NCBI GenBank assembly: GCA_007258455.2
Contig: VDFB02275664.1
Span: 186,001-250,000 of the forward strand
Length of the DNA stretch: 64,000 nt
Direction of reading: 5' to 3'
From: Sequoia sempervirens
Taxonomy: Eukaryota; Streptophyta; Pinopsida; Cupressales; Cupressaceae
The notes beneath the pieces are model-generated. The model saw only the letters and a program-made list of their open reading frames with translations, was not told where the DNA came from and ran no database searches. Positions 46,136-57,690 of this stretch are shown one piece after another. The position numbers and the translations under genes are program-made. Each line of letters opens with the position of its first letter. The stretch's first letter is position 1.

Positions 46136-48315
46136 ATGGCTACACCGAGTGTTATTGAAGTTACTGATAGGTCACGGCCCAAGTTTAAGAAACATCCTAT
46201 TAAATCCATGGAGGTCGATCCCTTAGGCGCATTTTCTAAGGTTCCAAATGGTGTGTTGCATACGAAAGACATAAGGATTTACATTCATTGCAAATTGGAA
46301 GAACATAATCATTCTAAGCCAGGAGAGGTATGGGTGAATGAACTTACTGGAGATAACTTTACCTTGAAACCAGAATATCAAAACCGAGTTGTGAAGAAAC
46401 TTGATGTGTGGGAATTGGGTTTCCAAATTGAATGGGTTAGAATTGCATTGAGCAGAATTCATTATAGATTTGTCTGGACTGACATGCCTAGGTTAATCAC
46501 AAGGATGTGATTAGAGAATTTATAGGTTTGTGCTCCACCGGACCTATTTTGGCACTCAGCTAGTGAAAAATGAAGTGGTCACAGAGTTAACTGGTGCCAC
46601 ATATGACAAAAGGGCTTTGGCAGTGAATAACATTAGAAATCCAGCTATGAAGTATACAATTATGATGATGGGTTACAAGCTTTATTTCACCAATGGAGAT
46701 AATTATGTATTTGCCACTGCAATAAACATTGCTTATGAGATAGTGGAAAAAGGAATCGACTATGATCAAGTTGTGAGTTGTTGAGACAACAATTGATGGA
46801 CAATTTGGAGAAGACCAAGGAAAATAAACTCATTTAGGTATGGTACCCTAATTGATTGTCCATTTTCCTACTTCTTGAGAGAATTGTCTGGTACTAAAAG
46901 TATTGTATGGTTAAAAGGAAGACCAGTTGCACATCAAATTAGATATTTTCTTAAGGTATTGGTGATACAGAGGCACAAAATGAAGCTCTTGAAGCTTTCT
47001 TTGTGGAGTTTTAGAAGAGGATGCATGAAAGAGAAAGAATCCCTAAGAAAATGGTGGAAAAATACAAGGATGAAATCATATACATGGTATCAAAAAATGA
47101 ATGTATCATTCAAGAAGTTGAACCAAGGATAGTTTGGATCCCAACAATGGGATATGAGATTACTGAACAAGAGATTATTGTCTCAATTGATTTTATGCTT
47201 AGCAAGCCTAAGGAAAACACAGAAGGAAGATATGGCATCTATGAAGAAAAATCAATGGAGGTGCATATGGAGCAAAATAAACCAGTAATAAAGGTGGTTG
47301 CACAATTTGTGGAGGACATGGGCTTCACAAAGGAGGAAGTGGAGGAAGCAAGAGCAAGGGTTGGAGCTCTGGGAAGCTCATCAGGCTCTAGAAGGTCTAG
47401 TAGAACATTCAAAAGTCCTTCGAGACTAAGCCCCCTACAGGAGAAAAGAGAAAATCAACTAAAAGTCTTTAGTGAAGGAGAAGTCGCCTCTGGTTGTACA
47501 AAGTACAAGGTCTAAAAATAAGAAATCTACTACAGTAACACCACCTAGAGGCCCTACCAAGAAGAGAATAAAACAGAAAGCAGTAAGAAAAAATAACATA
47601 AGTGTAAATGTTGAAGAGGAAGTAGATGAAGAAGAAGGACCTCAATTGGTTCGGAAGAGAAAAGATGTAGCTTCACAGAGTTAAGCGAGTTCCCAGAAAC
47701 ATAGAGTGGATGTTGTGGACACCGATGAAGAAGAAGAAAAAGAAAAGAAGGCAATTGCCATCCACATGAGAGGAAAGAAGGAAGAAGAAACCAAGAAAGT
47801 GTCTCTGGAGAAGAAAGCAAAAATAAGGCAGAAGAAGACTCTAAATGAAAGGAAAAAGCAAAAGGAAACACCTCTTCTAAGCACACAAACTCCCATGAAG
47901 TTAGAAGCACTATTCAATAACATTTTGCAGAATGAGATGTTAGCAAAAATTGCATCCTTGTACAATCAAGAAGATGAGGTGGATAAGGCCACCATTGTAG
48001 AAGCTATCATAAAGTATATTATTGTTTTAGAAGTTGACATGAAGAACATTGAAAACCAAATTCCTACGGAGTTGTGCAATGTCTCAGTGAAAAGAAGGCA
48101 AGAAGAAATAAAAGAAGCAAAAATAAAAGAATATGCATTGAAAAAGATTGGTTATCCTCTCCCAAAGGAAAATAAAGCCACATTGGCTGAGTTGTATAAC
48201 ACATAATTAAGGATGAACCAAAGGGTGACTACCCTTATCAGAAGAGACAAAAGTGAGGTTGAAAGGCTTCAGAAGGAGACAGTTGACAAGATTGTAGACA
48301 TAGCCCCTATCTAAA
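46136..48315 (+). pseudogene. Unknown large ORF, about 720 codons, with frameshifts
   Basis: It starts ATG (MATPSVIEVTDRSRPKFKKH). The first block ends at 46508; after a frameshift, VTELTGATYDKRALAVNNIR and YKLYFTNGDNYVFATAINIA follow (46570-46750). Further blocks read ELSGTKSIVWLKGRPVAHQI (46880), EYKDEIIYMVSK-like sequence with VEPRIVWIPTMGYEITEQEI (47090-47180), a basic/serine-rich tail, then a K/E-rich coiled coil (47706-48206) continuing past TAA to QRVTTLIRRDKSEVERLQKE (48225-48285). I recognise no catalytic motif. It may be an accessory ORF of the copia family or a transduced gene. Confidence 0.6.
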
Positions 48316-48387
48316 TCCATAGATTCTAAGAACAACAAAGATAATTCATTATGCATTTGTTCATCAATCTTTGCATCATCATCTTTA

Positions 48388-48900
48388 CTACCCAAATTTA
48401 TCACAATGGGTGGTAAGGATAATACCGGTGATAAATTCATGTCTCATTCTTTGTTTAAGTTGAGACATGTAAAGTTCAATGGCATGGTTTGGCGAGGGAG
48501 GTGAGGTGGAGTTAGGTGACGATGAGGATGGATGGGTGGGAGGTAATTCATCAGGGTTTGTTTGGATAGGTGGTTGGTCATTAGACAATGTTTTATTTTT
48601 TCAGCCAACTAACGAGCAATGACACGATGTCTACGCTTATGCTCCTTAGCACTTCTATTTCTTCTTACATGTTTTTTCAATTTGTGAAGGGGTAAGAGAG
48701 GTTTTCTCCACCATCGGTCTCTTTTCTTCCTTTGGAGGAGGAACTGAAGGGACCACCAGGGGTTAGGAAACCACCATATCTTTAGGTTTATAATTTTTTT
48801 TTCTTTTGGAGGCACAAACGTAATTATACAATTATCTCTTGGTCTCTTATATGATATCGAAGGTGGAATTGCAACATATATGCCAGGTGTACTTAGGAGG
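48388..48900 (-). pseudogene. Proline-rich coding remnant, cut by the gypsy LTR
   Basis: The minus strand reads GIYVAIPPSISYKRPRDNCI and FVPPKEKK, then after frameshifts VVPSVPPPKEEKRPMVEKTS, and finally SNDQPPIQTNPDELPPTHPS with SPPSPNHAIELYMSQLKQRM. The composition is protein-like but I do not recognise it. The upstream side stops exactly where the 48901 LTR begins, so the LTR landed inside it. Confidence 0.4.
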
Positions 48901-50721
48901 TGTGGACACAAAAAAAGTAACCCTTTTACTTTTTATGTTTTGTTTGGGTCCTCCTTGAGATTTTTGGCCTAATATTGCCTTGATTTAATGTTGTAATGTG
49001 GATAACACATTAACATTAGGTCTTGCGCCCTTGCAAACTGAATAAAATGCATTTATTGATGTCTTGTAAAGGTGTTGTAAAAGACTTTCACACTTTTCTA
49101 AACTTTTATTAAGCATCTAAGTCTAATGGACCTATTTTCCCCTTAATTCAATATTGTGAAATGTATTTAATTTCATTCTCATATTAATCTAGAAGGCTTG
49201 TAAATTAAACCTAGTTTTAATCTAGTGTTGTAATGTGTTTTACACATTCACATTGGATGTTGTGCCCTTCTAGGCTATGTGGATCTCATTTTAATGTTGT
49301 AGAGTGTATCTAATCACACTTTCACATTGAACTTTGTGTCCCTAGCCCTAATTACCCTTTATATCATCATTAATAGGTCCCTATGACCCCATATTATGCA
49401 TCCTGAGGCTTATTTTGATCAAAGATTTCATGAAATCAACATATAAACCTAATTTCTTCACTCCTCGACAATCCAATTGGCAAAAGAGCCCCTGTGGGAC
49501 CCATTTGCCACTTTGGGCAAATGAGTCCCATTCAAGTGGGACTAAGTTGCCCAGAGTGGCGAATGAGTCCCATTTGGGCTATTTTCAAGGTTTGAGTGGG
49601 AAAAATTGGGTTTTCAGTTTTATTTTCTTCAATGTCGGCTTGGAGGATCAAATTAACGGGTATTTTAAGTGGATTTCCTATATAAACAATCTTTTAAACC
49701 CTAATTCATGATTCATTCATTATTCAATCATCATTCATCATGCATTCAAGTCAAGCAGCCTAGGGTTAGGTCATTTAGAGAGCATTCAAGATCATTGTTT
49801 AGGCATTCAAGGGTAGATTCTTCATCCATTGTTGCACAAATTCAAGATCTATCATCATGGAAAGTTTCTAATTCCATTATTTCATGTTCATGCTTCATCT
49901 TATTTCTTCATTTGGTTTAATTATCTAAATGAGGTTTGACCAAGGCAAACCCCCATGCCCTAACATTCAACACTTTTGTTCTATTTCTTTGTGTGATTGT
50001 AGATCTAGGTACCTTGAAGGCTTGAAGATCATTGAAGAATAGGTTGCAAACTTGTTGAAGACATTTCCTTATTGGCTAGGTCAAAATATCCACAAAAAGT
50101 CACTTATAGTGTCGGAAATCAGGGTTTCGGATCCAGACACTTGGAGGAGCAGAAAGAGAAGATCGAGAGCTTCGGATTCTACTTTTAGATTTTTAGAAAA
50201 GCCAAAGTGGACTCATACACCATTAGTGGCGTATGAGTCCCATTGTACATGTTTTTTCAGAGATTTCTATAGATTCTAATACCCATTTGGCTGAAACGGG
50301 CTTCGGTGCAGTTTTCCAAATCTGGGATTGATTTTCCTAGAATGGTTAATGAGTCTCAGTAGGTCAAAATTTCAGGATCAGCAGCATTTCCAATCTTCAA
50401 CACATTTCCAAGTGCACACTTTCTATTTTATAGCTTTTTGTTTCGTTTTATTTGCATTTCTAAGTCATTTTCTAGGTCTTTTTGCATATCACAGCATGTT
50501 TTCTAACATCTTGTATTTTCTTAGTTGTGCATTAGTAGTTAATCTTTTTTATTAATTTTCAGCCTTAGGGACAGTCTCCTTTGGCAGATTTCAATCTCTA
50601 TTGCATTGGAATCTCAAGGATTTGTTCTTGAGTGTGAATTTTGTGAAATTAGACTCCTCTTCCTTCATTCCCCTTTTGGTGTGAATAAGGGAAGTTGTGC
50701 ACTCCATTTCCATTGTCCACA
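48901..50721 (+). mobile_element. 5' LTR of a gypsy-type element, 1.82 kb
   Basis: It begins TGTGGACACAAAAAAAG and ends CCATTTCCATTGTCCACA, with inverted TGTGGACA/TGTCCACA ends. It is followed after TTT by a TGG-starting primer site. The first 440 bp are repeated at 53790-54237, and the next 780 bp at 63231-64000, in the same order, with scattered substitutions and a roughly 26-bp indel (49785-49810). ORFs inside (49415, 49708, 50052, 50328) are not genes. Confidence 0.9.
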
Positions 50722-50724
50722 TTT

Positions 50725-50741
50725 TGGTGAACCCAACCTGA
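50725..50741 (+). other. Probable primer-binding site
   Basis: TGGTGAACCCAACCTGA starts three bases after the LTR end and begins with the TGG expected for pairing with a tRNA CCA end. The tRNA species is not identified. Confidence 0.55.
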
Positions 50742-50758
50742 ATTGAACACGCAATCTT

Positions 50759-51239
50759 ATGACTCAAACTCACAAACCCGAACTTATCCTTTACCCACCT
50801 TCAAACAAACCTCCAAATCAAAATAAGCTTGAACTTGTCCTTTACCCACCTAAGAACAATGTTTTGCAGCAGCCGGGTCATAATACCATTGCTCATACAT
50901 ATAACACTAGAAACAATCTGCAACCAATCAACCAACCCCAACAACCTTACCTTTTCCTAATCCCATCTTACCCGGTCCTCCTCGCTTGCCTGCGCATATT
51001 GGGAAGGAGTATGATCTTGTTGAACTTAAGAATACTCATGCTAAGATATCATTGTGGGACCTTATTCAAGCATCCCCTCACTATCATAACATGATTCAAA
51101 ATGCCTTGCAACAAGTTCCTATCCTTCTAATGTGCCACCAAATGACATAGCAGCTATGATTCAAGGAATAAATGTTGGCATTGTTTTCCACCAAAGTGAA
51201 CTCCCCCCTTTGGAAGTGCAAAAATAAAATGATGCTTTC
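50759..51239 (+). pseudogene. Gypsy gag C-terminal remnant
   Basis: N-terminal frame MTQTHKPELILYPPSNKPP is followed, after a frameshift near 50990, by GKEYDLVELKNTHAKISLWD and LIQASPHYHNMIQNALQQVP. This is the FDL..QLKKTPA.ISL(Y/W)(D/E)LL motif that precedes the protease in plant gypsy polyproteins. FHQSELPPLEVQK then a TAA (51226) leads into the protease frame. The main capsid part of gag is missing. Confidence 0.7.
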
Positions 51240-51785
51240 ATGATCATAGCTCAATACAATAGGATAGGGATAAAGCGAACCCTTGTTGACAATGGCTCTG
51301 CCCTTAATGTGTGTAGCGTAAACCTTTTGGATAGGCTTCTTGTGGGAAAGTCAAAAATTCAACCCGAATCTTTATCTATCATGGGATTTGACAGTGTAGG
51401 AAAACAACCATTAGGTGTTATTACTTTACCTATTATAGTTGGAAAGGCCACATTACAAACACCGATCCATGTTATGCCCCACAATATTTCATACAATCTT
51501 CTTTTAGGAAGACCATGGATTCATGAGATGCATGCAGTGCCTTCAACTCTTCATCGTAAAATGAAATATGTCTACAACAACACAATCTACACACTTGACG
51601 TTGATCATGGGCCTTATAGTGTCTTGCAACTTGAGAAAAACAAAGAGAACCCCTTGAACACTATAACACCAACCATACAAGTGGAACCTATACAACAAAA
51701 AGACAAAGCACAACACATTGAGGAAGTCACAAAGCTATTAGACGATGATTGGGGTTCCTTAGATTTCACACCAACATTCATTTAA
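51240..51785 (+). CDS. Gypsy retropepsin (aspartic protease)
   Basis: The uninterrupted 181-codon frame holds the catalytic motif TLVDNGSALNVCSVNLLDRL (D-N-G in place of D-T/S-G, as commonly seen in these plant elements). IMGFDSVGKQPLGVITLPI supplies the flap region. The C-terminal LLGRPWIHEMHAVPSTLHRK box is characteristic of plant gypsy proteases that cut the Gag-Pol polyprotein. It ends with a stop after DDWGSLDFTPTFI. It is the best preserved coding piece of the host element. Confidence 0.9.
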   Translation: MIIAQYNRIGIKRTLVDNGSALNVCSVNLLDRLLVGKSKIQPESLSIMGFDSVGKQPLGVITLPIIVGKATLQTPIHVMPHNISYNLLLGRPWIHEMHAVPSTLHRKMKYVYNNTIYTLDVDHGPYSVLQLEKNKENPLNTITPTIQVEPIQQKDKAQHIEEVTKLLDDDWGSLDFTPTFI

Positions 51786-51958
51786 AGAATACAAGATCAC
51801 AACAAAATACTTTGCACAAGGAAAGGAAAAAGTAGTAATGTCAACACAAAATTCAGAAGACCCTTCGAAAGCATCCACCTCAACCCACTAAACAAGAAGA
51901 AGCAAATTATACAACCTTTGACGACACTGACTATCAACAACCACCGAATCCAAAAGAA

Positions 51959-52495
51959 ATGAAAAAACTTTATGGAAGAGGTTATGAGCTTATGAAACAA
52001 CTTGGTTACAGTGGTAAAGGATATGGTGCTAGAGAACAAGGTATCCGTGTCCCTATAGAGCCTCACATACAAGAAAAGACTAGTGGTCTTGGTTATTTTC
52101 CCTCAAAAGAAACAACCAAGCCTTCACTCAATATCAACACTATTACAACACATCCTTCTAAGCCAACTTTAATAGTAGTGCATCCTGAGTTGATAGGCAC
52201 TAGTGTTCTTGATTATCATTCTTTGAAAGAAATGAAACAAACAAGGAAATCTTCGCTTAATTTCAATGCCATCACGCAAAACACTAATGATTTGAATTCA
52301 TTAGATTTTACACCCTCTTATAAAGGAGAGAACAAAATCTCGCAATCTAAAGAGTCTTGCGTAGGTATGACATCTTGTACTAAGCAAGAAGAATCTTTGT
52401 CACAAACTACAGGAACACCTTCTACTATTGATCAAGAGGGTATCTTTTCGAGACTCCTCCATGATCACTTGATATCTCTCCCTCCAAGAATTTGA
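51959..52495 (+). CDS. G-patch domain protein segment of the gypsy element
   Basis: Residues 1-47 form a G-patch: LYGRGYELMKQLGYSGKGY followed by GAREQGIRVPIEP and TSGLGY, with the glycine pattern of the family. G-patches bind nucleic acid or activate DEAH helicases; they also occur next to the protease in some retroelements and betaretroviruses. The remaining 130 residues are polar and unstructured. It lies 170 bp after the protease and was probably once in the same polyprotein. It ends TGA at 52495. Confidence 0.8.
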   Translation: MKKLYGRGYELMKQLGYSGKGYGAREQGIRVPIEPHIQEKTSGLGYFPSKETTKPSLNINTITTHPSKPTLIVVHPELIGTSVLDYHSLKEMKQTRKSSLNFNAITQNTNDLNSLDFTPSYKGENKISQSKESCVGMTSCTKQEESLSQTTGTPSTIDQEGIFSRLLHDHLISLPPRI

Positions 52496-52520
52496 AAGAA
52501 ATTTTATTTATGAAAATTCA

Positions 52521-52650
52521 TTTCGTGCATATCATAGAATTCATGGTCATGCTACTAATGAATGTAAGGCTTTGGGTAGTAAAATCCAACATCTAAAGGA
52601 GTTTGGTGCTCTCCCTTATGTGGGGGCACCTAATTCCTCTAATTGATACT
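52521..52650 (+). pseudogene. Gag-type HGH...C zinc motif
   Basis: A +1 frame after the G-patch ORF reads FRAYHRIHGHATNECKALGS, resembling the (C)xxHxxxGHxTxxC motif of plant gypsy gag, then KIQHLKEFGALPYVG and a stop. Its place downstream of the protease and G-patch is unusual. Confidence 0.6.
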
Positions 52651-53775
52651 AATTTTTACTCTAGCATGTTTCTCATTAATCATTACGGCTCATCTTTGTC
52701 CTGCACTAAGTGGGGGCAAGGGGTTAGTTAGCCTTATCCCCATATGTCACATGTCTCTTTTGGCTAGTGGTTAACCTTTCATGAACATATAAGAGCAAGC
52801 TTGGGATGTGGATGACATGTCTTAAGTTGACTCGCATGTGACATACTTATTCATGATGTAGCTTCATTTGGAAACATATTACTTGGCATAGGGCTTTCTC
52901 AATAAGCTCTCATATTTTCTTCTACTTTAAAGCAATTGATCACAGTAATGGTGTTAGCATCCGCTTTAAAGGGGTGGGGCATACATCGACACTCATCATG
53001 TTTCATTTTGTGATTTCTTTCTTCTTGTGATGCGTCCTTTTCTTGGTGATGTCATTGGGCTTGATTCCCTCCAAGAGCATGATACTTATTTGACACATCC
53101 TCTCTTGGAAATATTAGGCACAATGTTCCCTAAGATGAGACCATGCACGAACTAAGCAAAATCCCTTTGAACATTCCTTACACCATTTACAATGTCTATG
53201 AGTGTCAAGCATATGAAGTTTTTCTTACCTCATAGATCTCAAAGACCATTTTTGTGTGGCACCTTATCAAAGTTATCAGGAGATATAACTTTGGTATGGT
53301 TGAGCGGGAAGCCCAATCCAAGGCATGACTTTCCCCATAGCTACTTGCGTGTGTGTGAGTACATACCATCCACGAGTGTATGTTTCTCACCTTTTAGGAC
53401 TTCTCACCTGGCGAACAACCAAGAGTTCTGTCGTCTCAGAGTGAGTATGCATTTTTTTGGACAAACAGCCTAGATTTGATCCACATCGTGTCAGACAAAT
53501 GGTCGAAGCTTGATCCACATTTTTATTTTCGCTCATTTGTACTTCTCTTCCTTCTAGTTATTGCCATTGCATGATTGCGTATCCTGTTTTGCTGCAAGTC
53601 ATCCACCTTGTGCGTGTCCATTTGCGCTTATGTCGGTTTGACTTAGGATCTTGGATCCTAGGGGCTTGACTGCTTCCTTGATCTTTGTTATGCTAGACCA
53701 TTTGCATTGGTACGATTGGACCCCTCTTCAATGTCTACTTTAGTGTGAGTTTGAAGCAAGTTCATCCTCTCACTA
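52651..53775 (+). other. Non-coding 3' internal region of the gypsy element
   Basis: No reverse transcriptase, RNase H or integrase motif is present. Small ORFs (53192-53473) have no domain. The element therefore depends on other copies for replication. Confidence 0.7.
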
Positions 53776-53789
53776 ACGTGGGGGCTAAA
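53776..53789 (+). other. Polypurine-like tract before the 3' LTR
   Basis: ACGTGGGGGCTAAA immediately precedes the TGTGGACAC start of the 3' LTR. It fits the plus-strand primer position. Confidence 0.6.
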
Positions 53790-54237
53790 TGTGGACACTG
53801 AAAAAGTAACCCTTCTACTTTTTTTGTATTGTTTGGGTCCTCCTTGTGATTTTTGGCCTAATATTGCCTTGATTTAATGTTGTAATGTTGATAACACATT
53901 CACATTAGGTCTTGGGCCCTTGGAAACTGAATAAAATGCATTTATCAATGTCTTGTAAATGTGTTGTAAAAGACTCACACATTTTTATACTTTTATTAAG
54001 CATCTAAGTCTAATGGACCTATGTTCCCCTTTATTCAATATTGTAAAATGTATTTAATTGCACTCACATCAATCTAGAAGGCTTGGGCTTGTAAATTAAA
54101 CTTGGTTTTAATCTAGTGTTGTAATGTGTTTTACACATTCACATTGGATGTTGTGCCCTTTTAGGCTATATGTGGACCTCATTTTAATGTTATAGAGTGT
54201 ATTTAATCACACTTTACATTGAACTTTGTGTCCCTAG
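53790..54237 (+). mobile_element. 3' LTR of the gypsy element, first part
   Basis: It matches 48901-49340 nearly base for base from TGTGGACACTGAAAAAG to TGTGTCCCTAG, where it is interrupted. It resumes at 63231. Confidence 0.9.
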
Positions 54238-54544
54238 TGTTGTGACCTTTTCACACATCGCCCCATTCAAAATGGGGACCCCACTAAATTTTGCTTCATT
54301 CGGGTCTTTTGGCTTGGGTCTTTCGGTCTGTCTCTCTCTGTCGGTTCTTTCTGTCTGATGATGTACTTACCATTTGACCTAGGTTTGAATTTTGGCCAAG
54401 TCTGGAGGGCCTTTCTGATGAATTAGGGTTTACTGTCTTCAGACAATTTTGAGGTCAAATTGAGTTGGTTAATCAATTTCTGAGCTTAGCACTGCTATTA
54501 GGAAGCTTCAAGCAGACTCCCACTAAATTTTCATTGAATTCCGA

Positions 54545-55775
54545 CCACTTTCTATTTTTAGTAAGTGCCAATTTGGGGTTTGTTTTCTTGATTTTCAAAT
54601 TCTGACAACTCCACTGCACTTTGAACACTGAGAGCTCATCACTTGCAAAATTCGAGTAGAAATGGAGAACTTGCTATTTTTAGCAAGTCCATCCTTCGAG
54701 GGTCATTTTTAGGGTTTGCATGTAAGTTGTCTCAGCGCATGTCAGCATTATCTTTCTGGGTTTTCCGAGAGCTTCACAACAAGGTAACATGCAAGCGGAA
54801 CTGATCACTTTCCTGGAACTTGCTATTTTTAGCCAGTGCTTGCATGTTGATGATTTTTCTGGGTTTTTCAAGATCTCTCGGGCAGTGTGACATGCAAAAT
54901 CATCTGACAGCCAGTTGGTCGCTTTTCTAGCTACTTACTATTTTTAGCAGGTTCACTTCGGTAGCTGCCCAGCACTTCAAAATCACGAACACAGTAACAT
55001 GCAACAGAAACATAATTGAATGGAGCTTATCTGATACGCATGCAAGATGAATTAGGGTTTCCAGCTTCGGGACCCAAAATGAGGGGTCAAACACCAAAAT
55101 TTCCAAAAATCAAGGTATCCCATCGTGGTCAGCATCTTTCAAGGAATTCATTGGCAAAATTTGAAGGCAATCGAAGCACTTACTATTTATAGTAAGCCAC
55201 TTCTGAAACAGGCTATAAATAGAAAGTCGGCATCAGGCGCCAGTGTGAACGGATAAGTTTACCAATGAGGATTACAACATTCAAATTTCAAGTCAAACGG
55301 AGTTGTGGGAGTCATGAAACTGAGCAGTTACTATAAATAGTAAGCCACCTCCATAAACATGCCAAAAATAGCAGGTCAGCACGAGGCATCGATATGAACA
55401 AGTCAAGAAGGTGATGGAGACCCCATGGCGCGAATTTCAAGTCAAACAGAGCTACAGAGGTTCGCGAATCAAACACTTACTATTTTTAGCAGGCTTGTGC
55501 ATAGGAATTAGGGTTTCCTAAATTCAAGGGCAAAACACGACAGTCATGCAGAAGCAGCATCCAGCTACAATCAACACCCTTCGGGCAATCAGCACAAAAT
55601 CTGAACGCATTCTGAGCAGTTACTATTTTTAGTAAGTTGCTAAAAATAGCAGGTATAGGCAGGCATCAGGTACCGAAAGTTCAACCACATCCCGAGGCTC
55701 GAAACAAAGCGAAAATCAGGCCTTTTGGAGCTCGAAATCGGTTCAAAATGCAAAATATGAGGAACTTTCTAAAAA
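54545..55775 (+). repeat. Cluster of short palindromes, consensus ACTTACTATTTTTAGTAAGT
   Basis: At least ten near-copies: about 54549, 54670, 54816, 54934, 55179, 55210 (inverted), 55323, 55363 (inverted half), 55470, 55618 with an adjoining inverted half at 55639, and 55765. Each can form a 6-8 bp stem with a small T-rich loop. The same motif occurs in the 37-41 kb element (38588, 40881, 40946) and at about 18555. Confidence 0.85.
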
Positions 55776-55889
55776 TAGAAAGTTAGGGCAAGCTAGGGCT
55801 AGCATGAACAAATCACTCCAAATCAGGCAAAGGACATAAAATTCACTAAGTTTGATAAAATTTGGAATCCAGCATCAAAATTCGCCCTA

Positions 55890-57690
55890 GAAGCTACCTG
55901 ATGAGGATGAAATTCTACTAAGGCATGAAACTTGAAGCTCACATGGTGAAATGCGCCCTTGAAGTTGAAGATGGGTGAAAAATTCTAAGTGTGAAAATTG
56001 GAAGCTCACCCCTCCAGATGCGCCTAGAGAAGGAGAGGATGATTTAAAAATTCTTCTAAGTGTTTCAAAGTGAAAGCTTACCCATGAATTTGCGCCCTTG
56101 CTTGGAAAGATGCCTAGAATTCTTCTAAGTGTTTCAAGGTGAAAGCTTACCCATGAATATGCGCCTTTGGATGAGGGTGATTAAAATTTTACTAAGGCAT
56201 GTGTAACTTGAAGCTACCACTCCCATATGCGCCCAAGAAGTTTGGAGAAGAAGAACCTCAAAATTCTTCTAAGTGTAAGAGACTTGAAGTAGGCCTATTC
56301 ATTTGCGCCTTGCCTTGAGAGATTGAGTTGAAAAAATTTCTAAGTGTTTAAAACTCAAAGCTCACCCCTCCAGATGCACCTTGAAGAAGAGAGGGTAAAT
56401 TTTTTCTAAGTGTTGATAAAATGAAAGCTCACATGGTGAAATGCGCCTTAGCAAGAAGTTGAAGTTTGAAAATTTGACTAAGGCAAACTAACTGAAAGCA
56501 CAAGGTCTAATATGCGCCCCAAGCTAAGTGGAGAGGATAAAAAGTGTCTAAGTGTTTAAAATTAAAGCTTAGGGGTGGAATTGCGCCCAAGACAAGAAGG
56601 AGGTGATTGAAAAATGCTAAGTGTCTCAAATTTGAAGTAGCCCACCTCAAATGCGCCCCACTTGAAGAATGAAGTAGCAAAATGTTTCTAAGGCAAGTAA
56701 ATTGAAAGGAGCCCACTTCATATGCGCCCTTGGCTGGAAGGCACCTAAAAAAATTTCTAAGTGTTTAAACTGACCCTCCTATATGTGCCTTGACTGAGAT
56801 TGTGCTAAGTCTTTCCTAAAGTGTTAAAACTCAAAGCTTGACCTTTCATTTGCGCCTGGAAAAGAGGGAAGGGTGCTTGAAATTTACTAAGGCACTTAAA
56901 CTTGAAGAAGAGGACCTCATATGCGCCTTGAAGAAAGGATAAAAATGGAAAAGGATAACAAAATTTCCAAGTGATAGAAAATGGAACCTTAGGGTGGTGA
57001 ATGCGCCTACACTTGAAAAAGCATTGGAAAGTTTTCTAAGTCTAAAAAATGAAAATTGAAGGGTCCAAATGCGCCTTAGCAAGGATTAAGAGGTTGGGAA
57101 ATATGCTTAAGATGAAAGCTCCAGCGATTATATGCGCCTAAGCTTAGGTAAGTGAGTGAGAATTTATCCAAGGCATCAATTGAAAGCTCTGGGGGTTGAA
57201 TGCGCCCAACTTTGGGATGAATTAAGAAAGATTTTCTTAGGCGTATGAATTCAAACTTGCTACTCCATGTGCGCCTGAGGGGGTATTGAAGGTATTCTAA
57301 GGCATTCAAATTGAAGGCTTGAGGGCTAAGTGCGCCTTAACTAAGAGGAAGGTGATTGAATATTTTTAAGGTGTATAAGTTTAAAAATAAGATTTCCTCT
57401 GTGCGCCTTGGGATAGAAGTGTTGAATTTTTTTCGAAGTGTGGAAAAGTTGAATGCTCATGGGTCCATATGCGCCTAAGTCAAAGGGAGCTAAAAGGAAA
57501 ACTTTTTTTAAAGGTGTTGGGATTAAAAACTCATGATGTTATATGTGCTTGGGTTTAAGTGTGGGTTTAAAAAAATTTCCTAAGGCGTTTAGATTTAAAG
57601 TTCAAAGAGGATATACGCCTAGCATAAAAAATCAAAAGGAAATTTTTGCAAGTTGATAAATACACCCAGGACTAAATGATGAATTATTTT
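55890..57690 (+). repeat. GCGCC tandem array, about 25 units of about 70 bp
   Basis: Units share ATATGCGCC(C/T) or a one-base variant and a TTCTAAGTGTTTAAA or ACTAAGGCAT box, with GAAAGCTCA before the core, and otherwise vary widely. Cores occur about every 65-75 bp from 55945 to 57610 and then degrade (TACACCC 57660, ACGCCCC 57738, TACGCC 58029). ORFs read across it (minus-strand 56507-57309) are shadows. Confidence 0.9.

Noticed and set aside
49415..50555. ORFs of 70-98 codons, one repeated at 63279
   Set aside because: They lie in the gypsy LTR; the repetition is that of the LTR, not of a gene.
56507..57309. Minus-strand ORFs of 69-78 codons
   Set aside because: They lie in the GCGCC tandem array and repeat its unit in translation.
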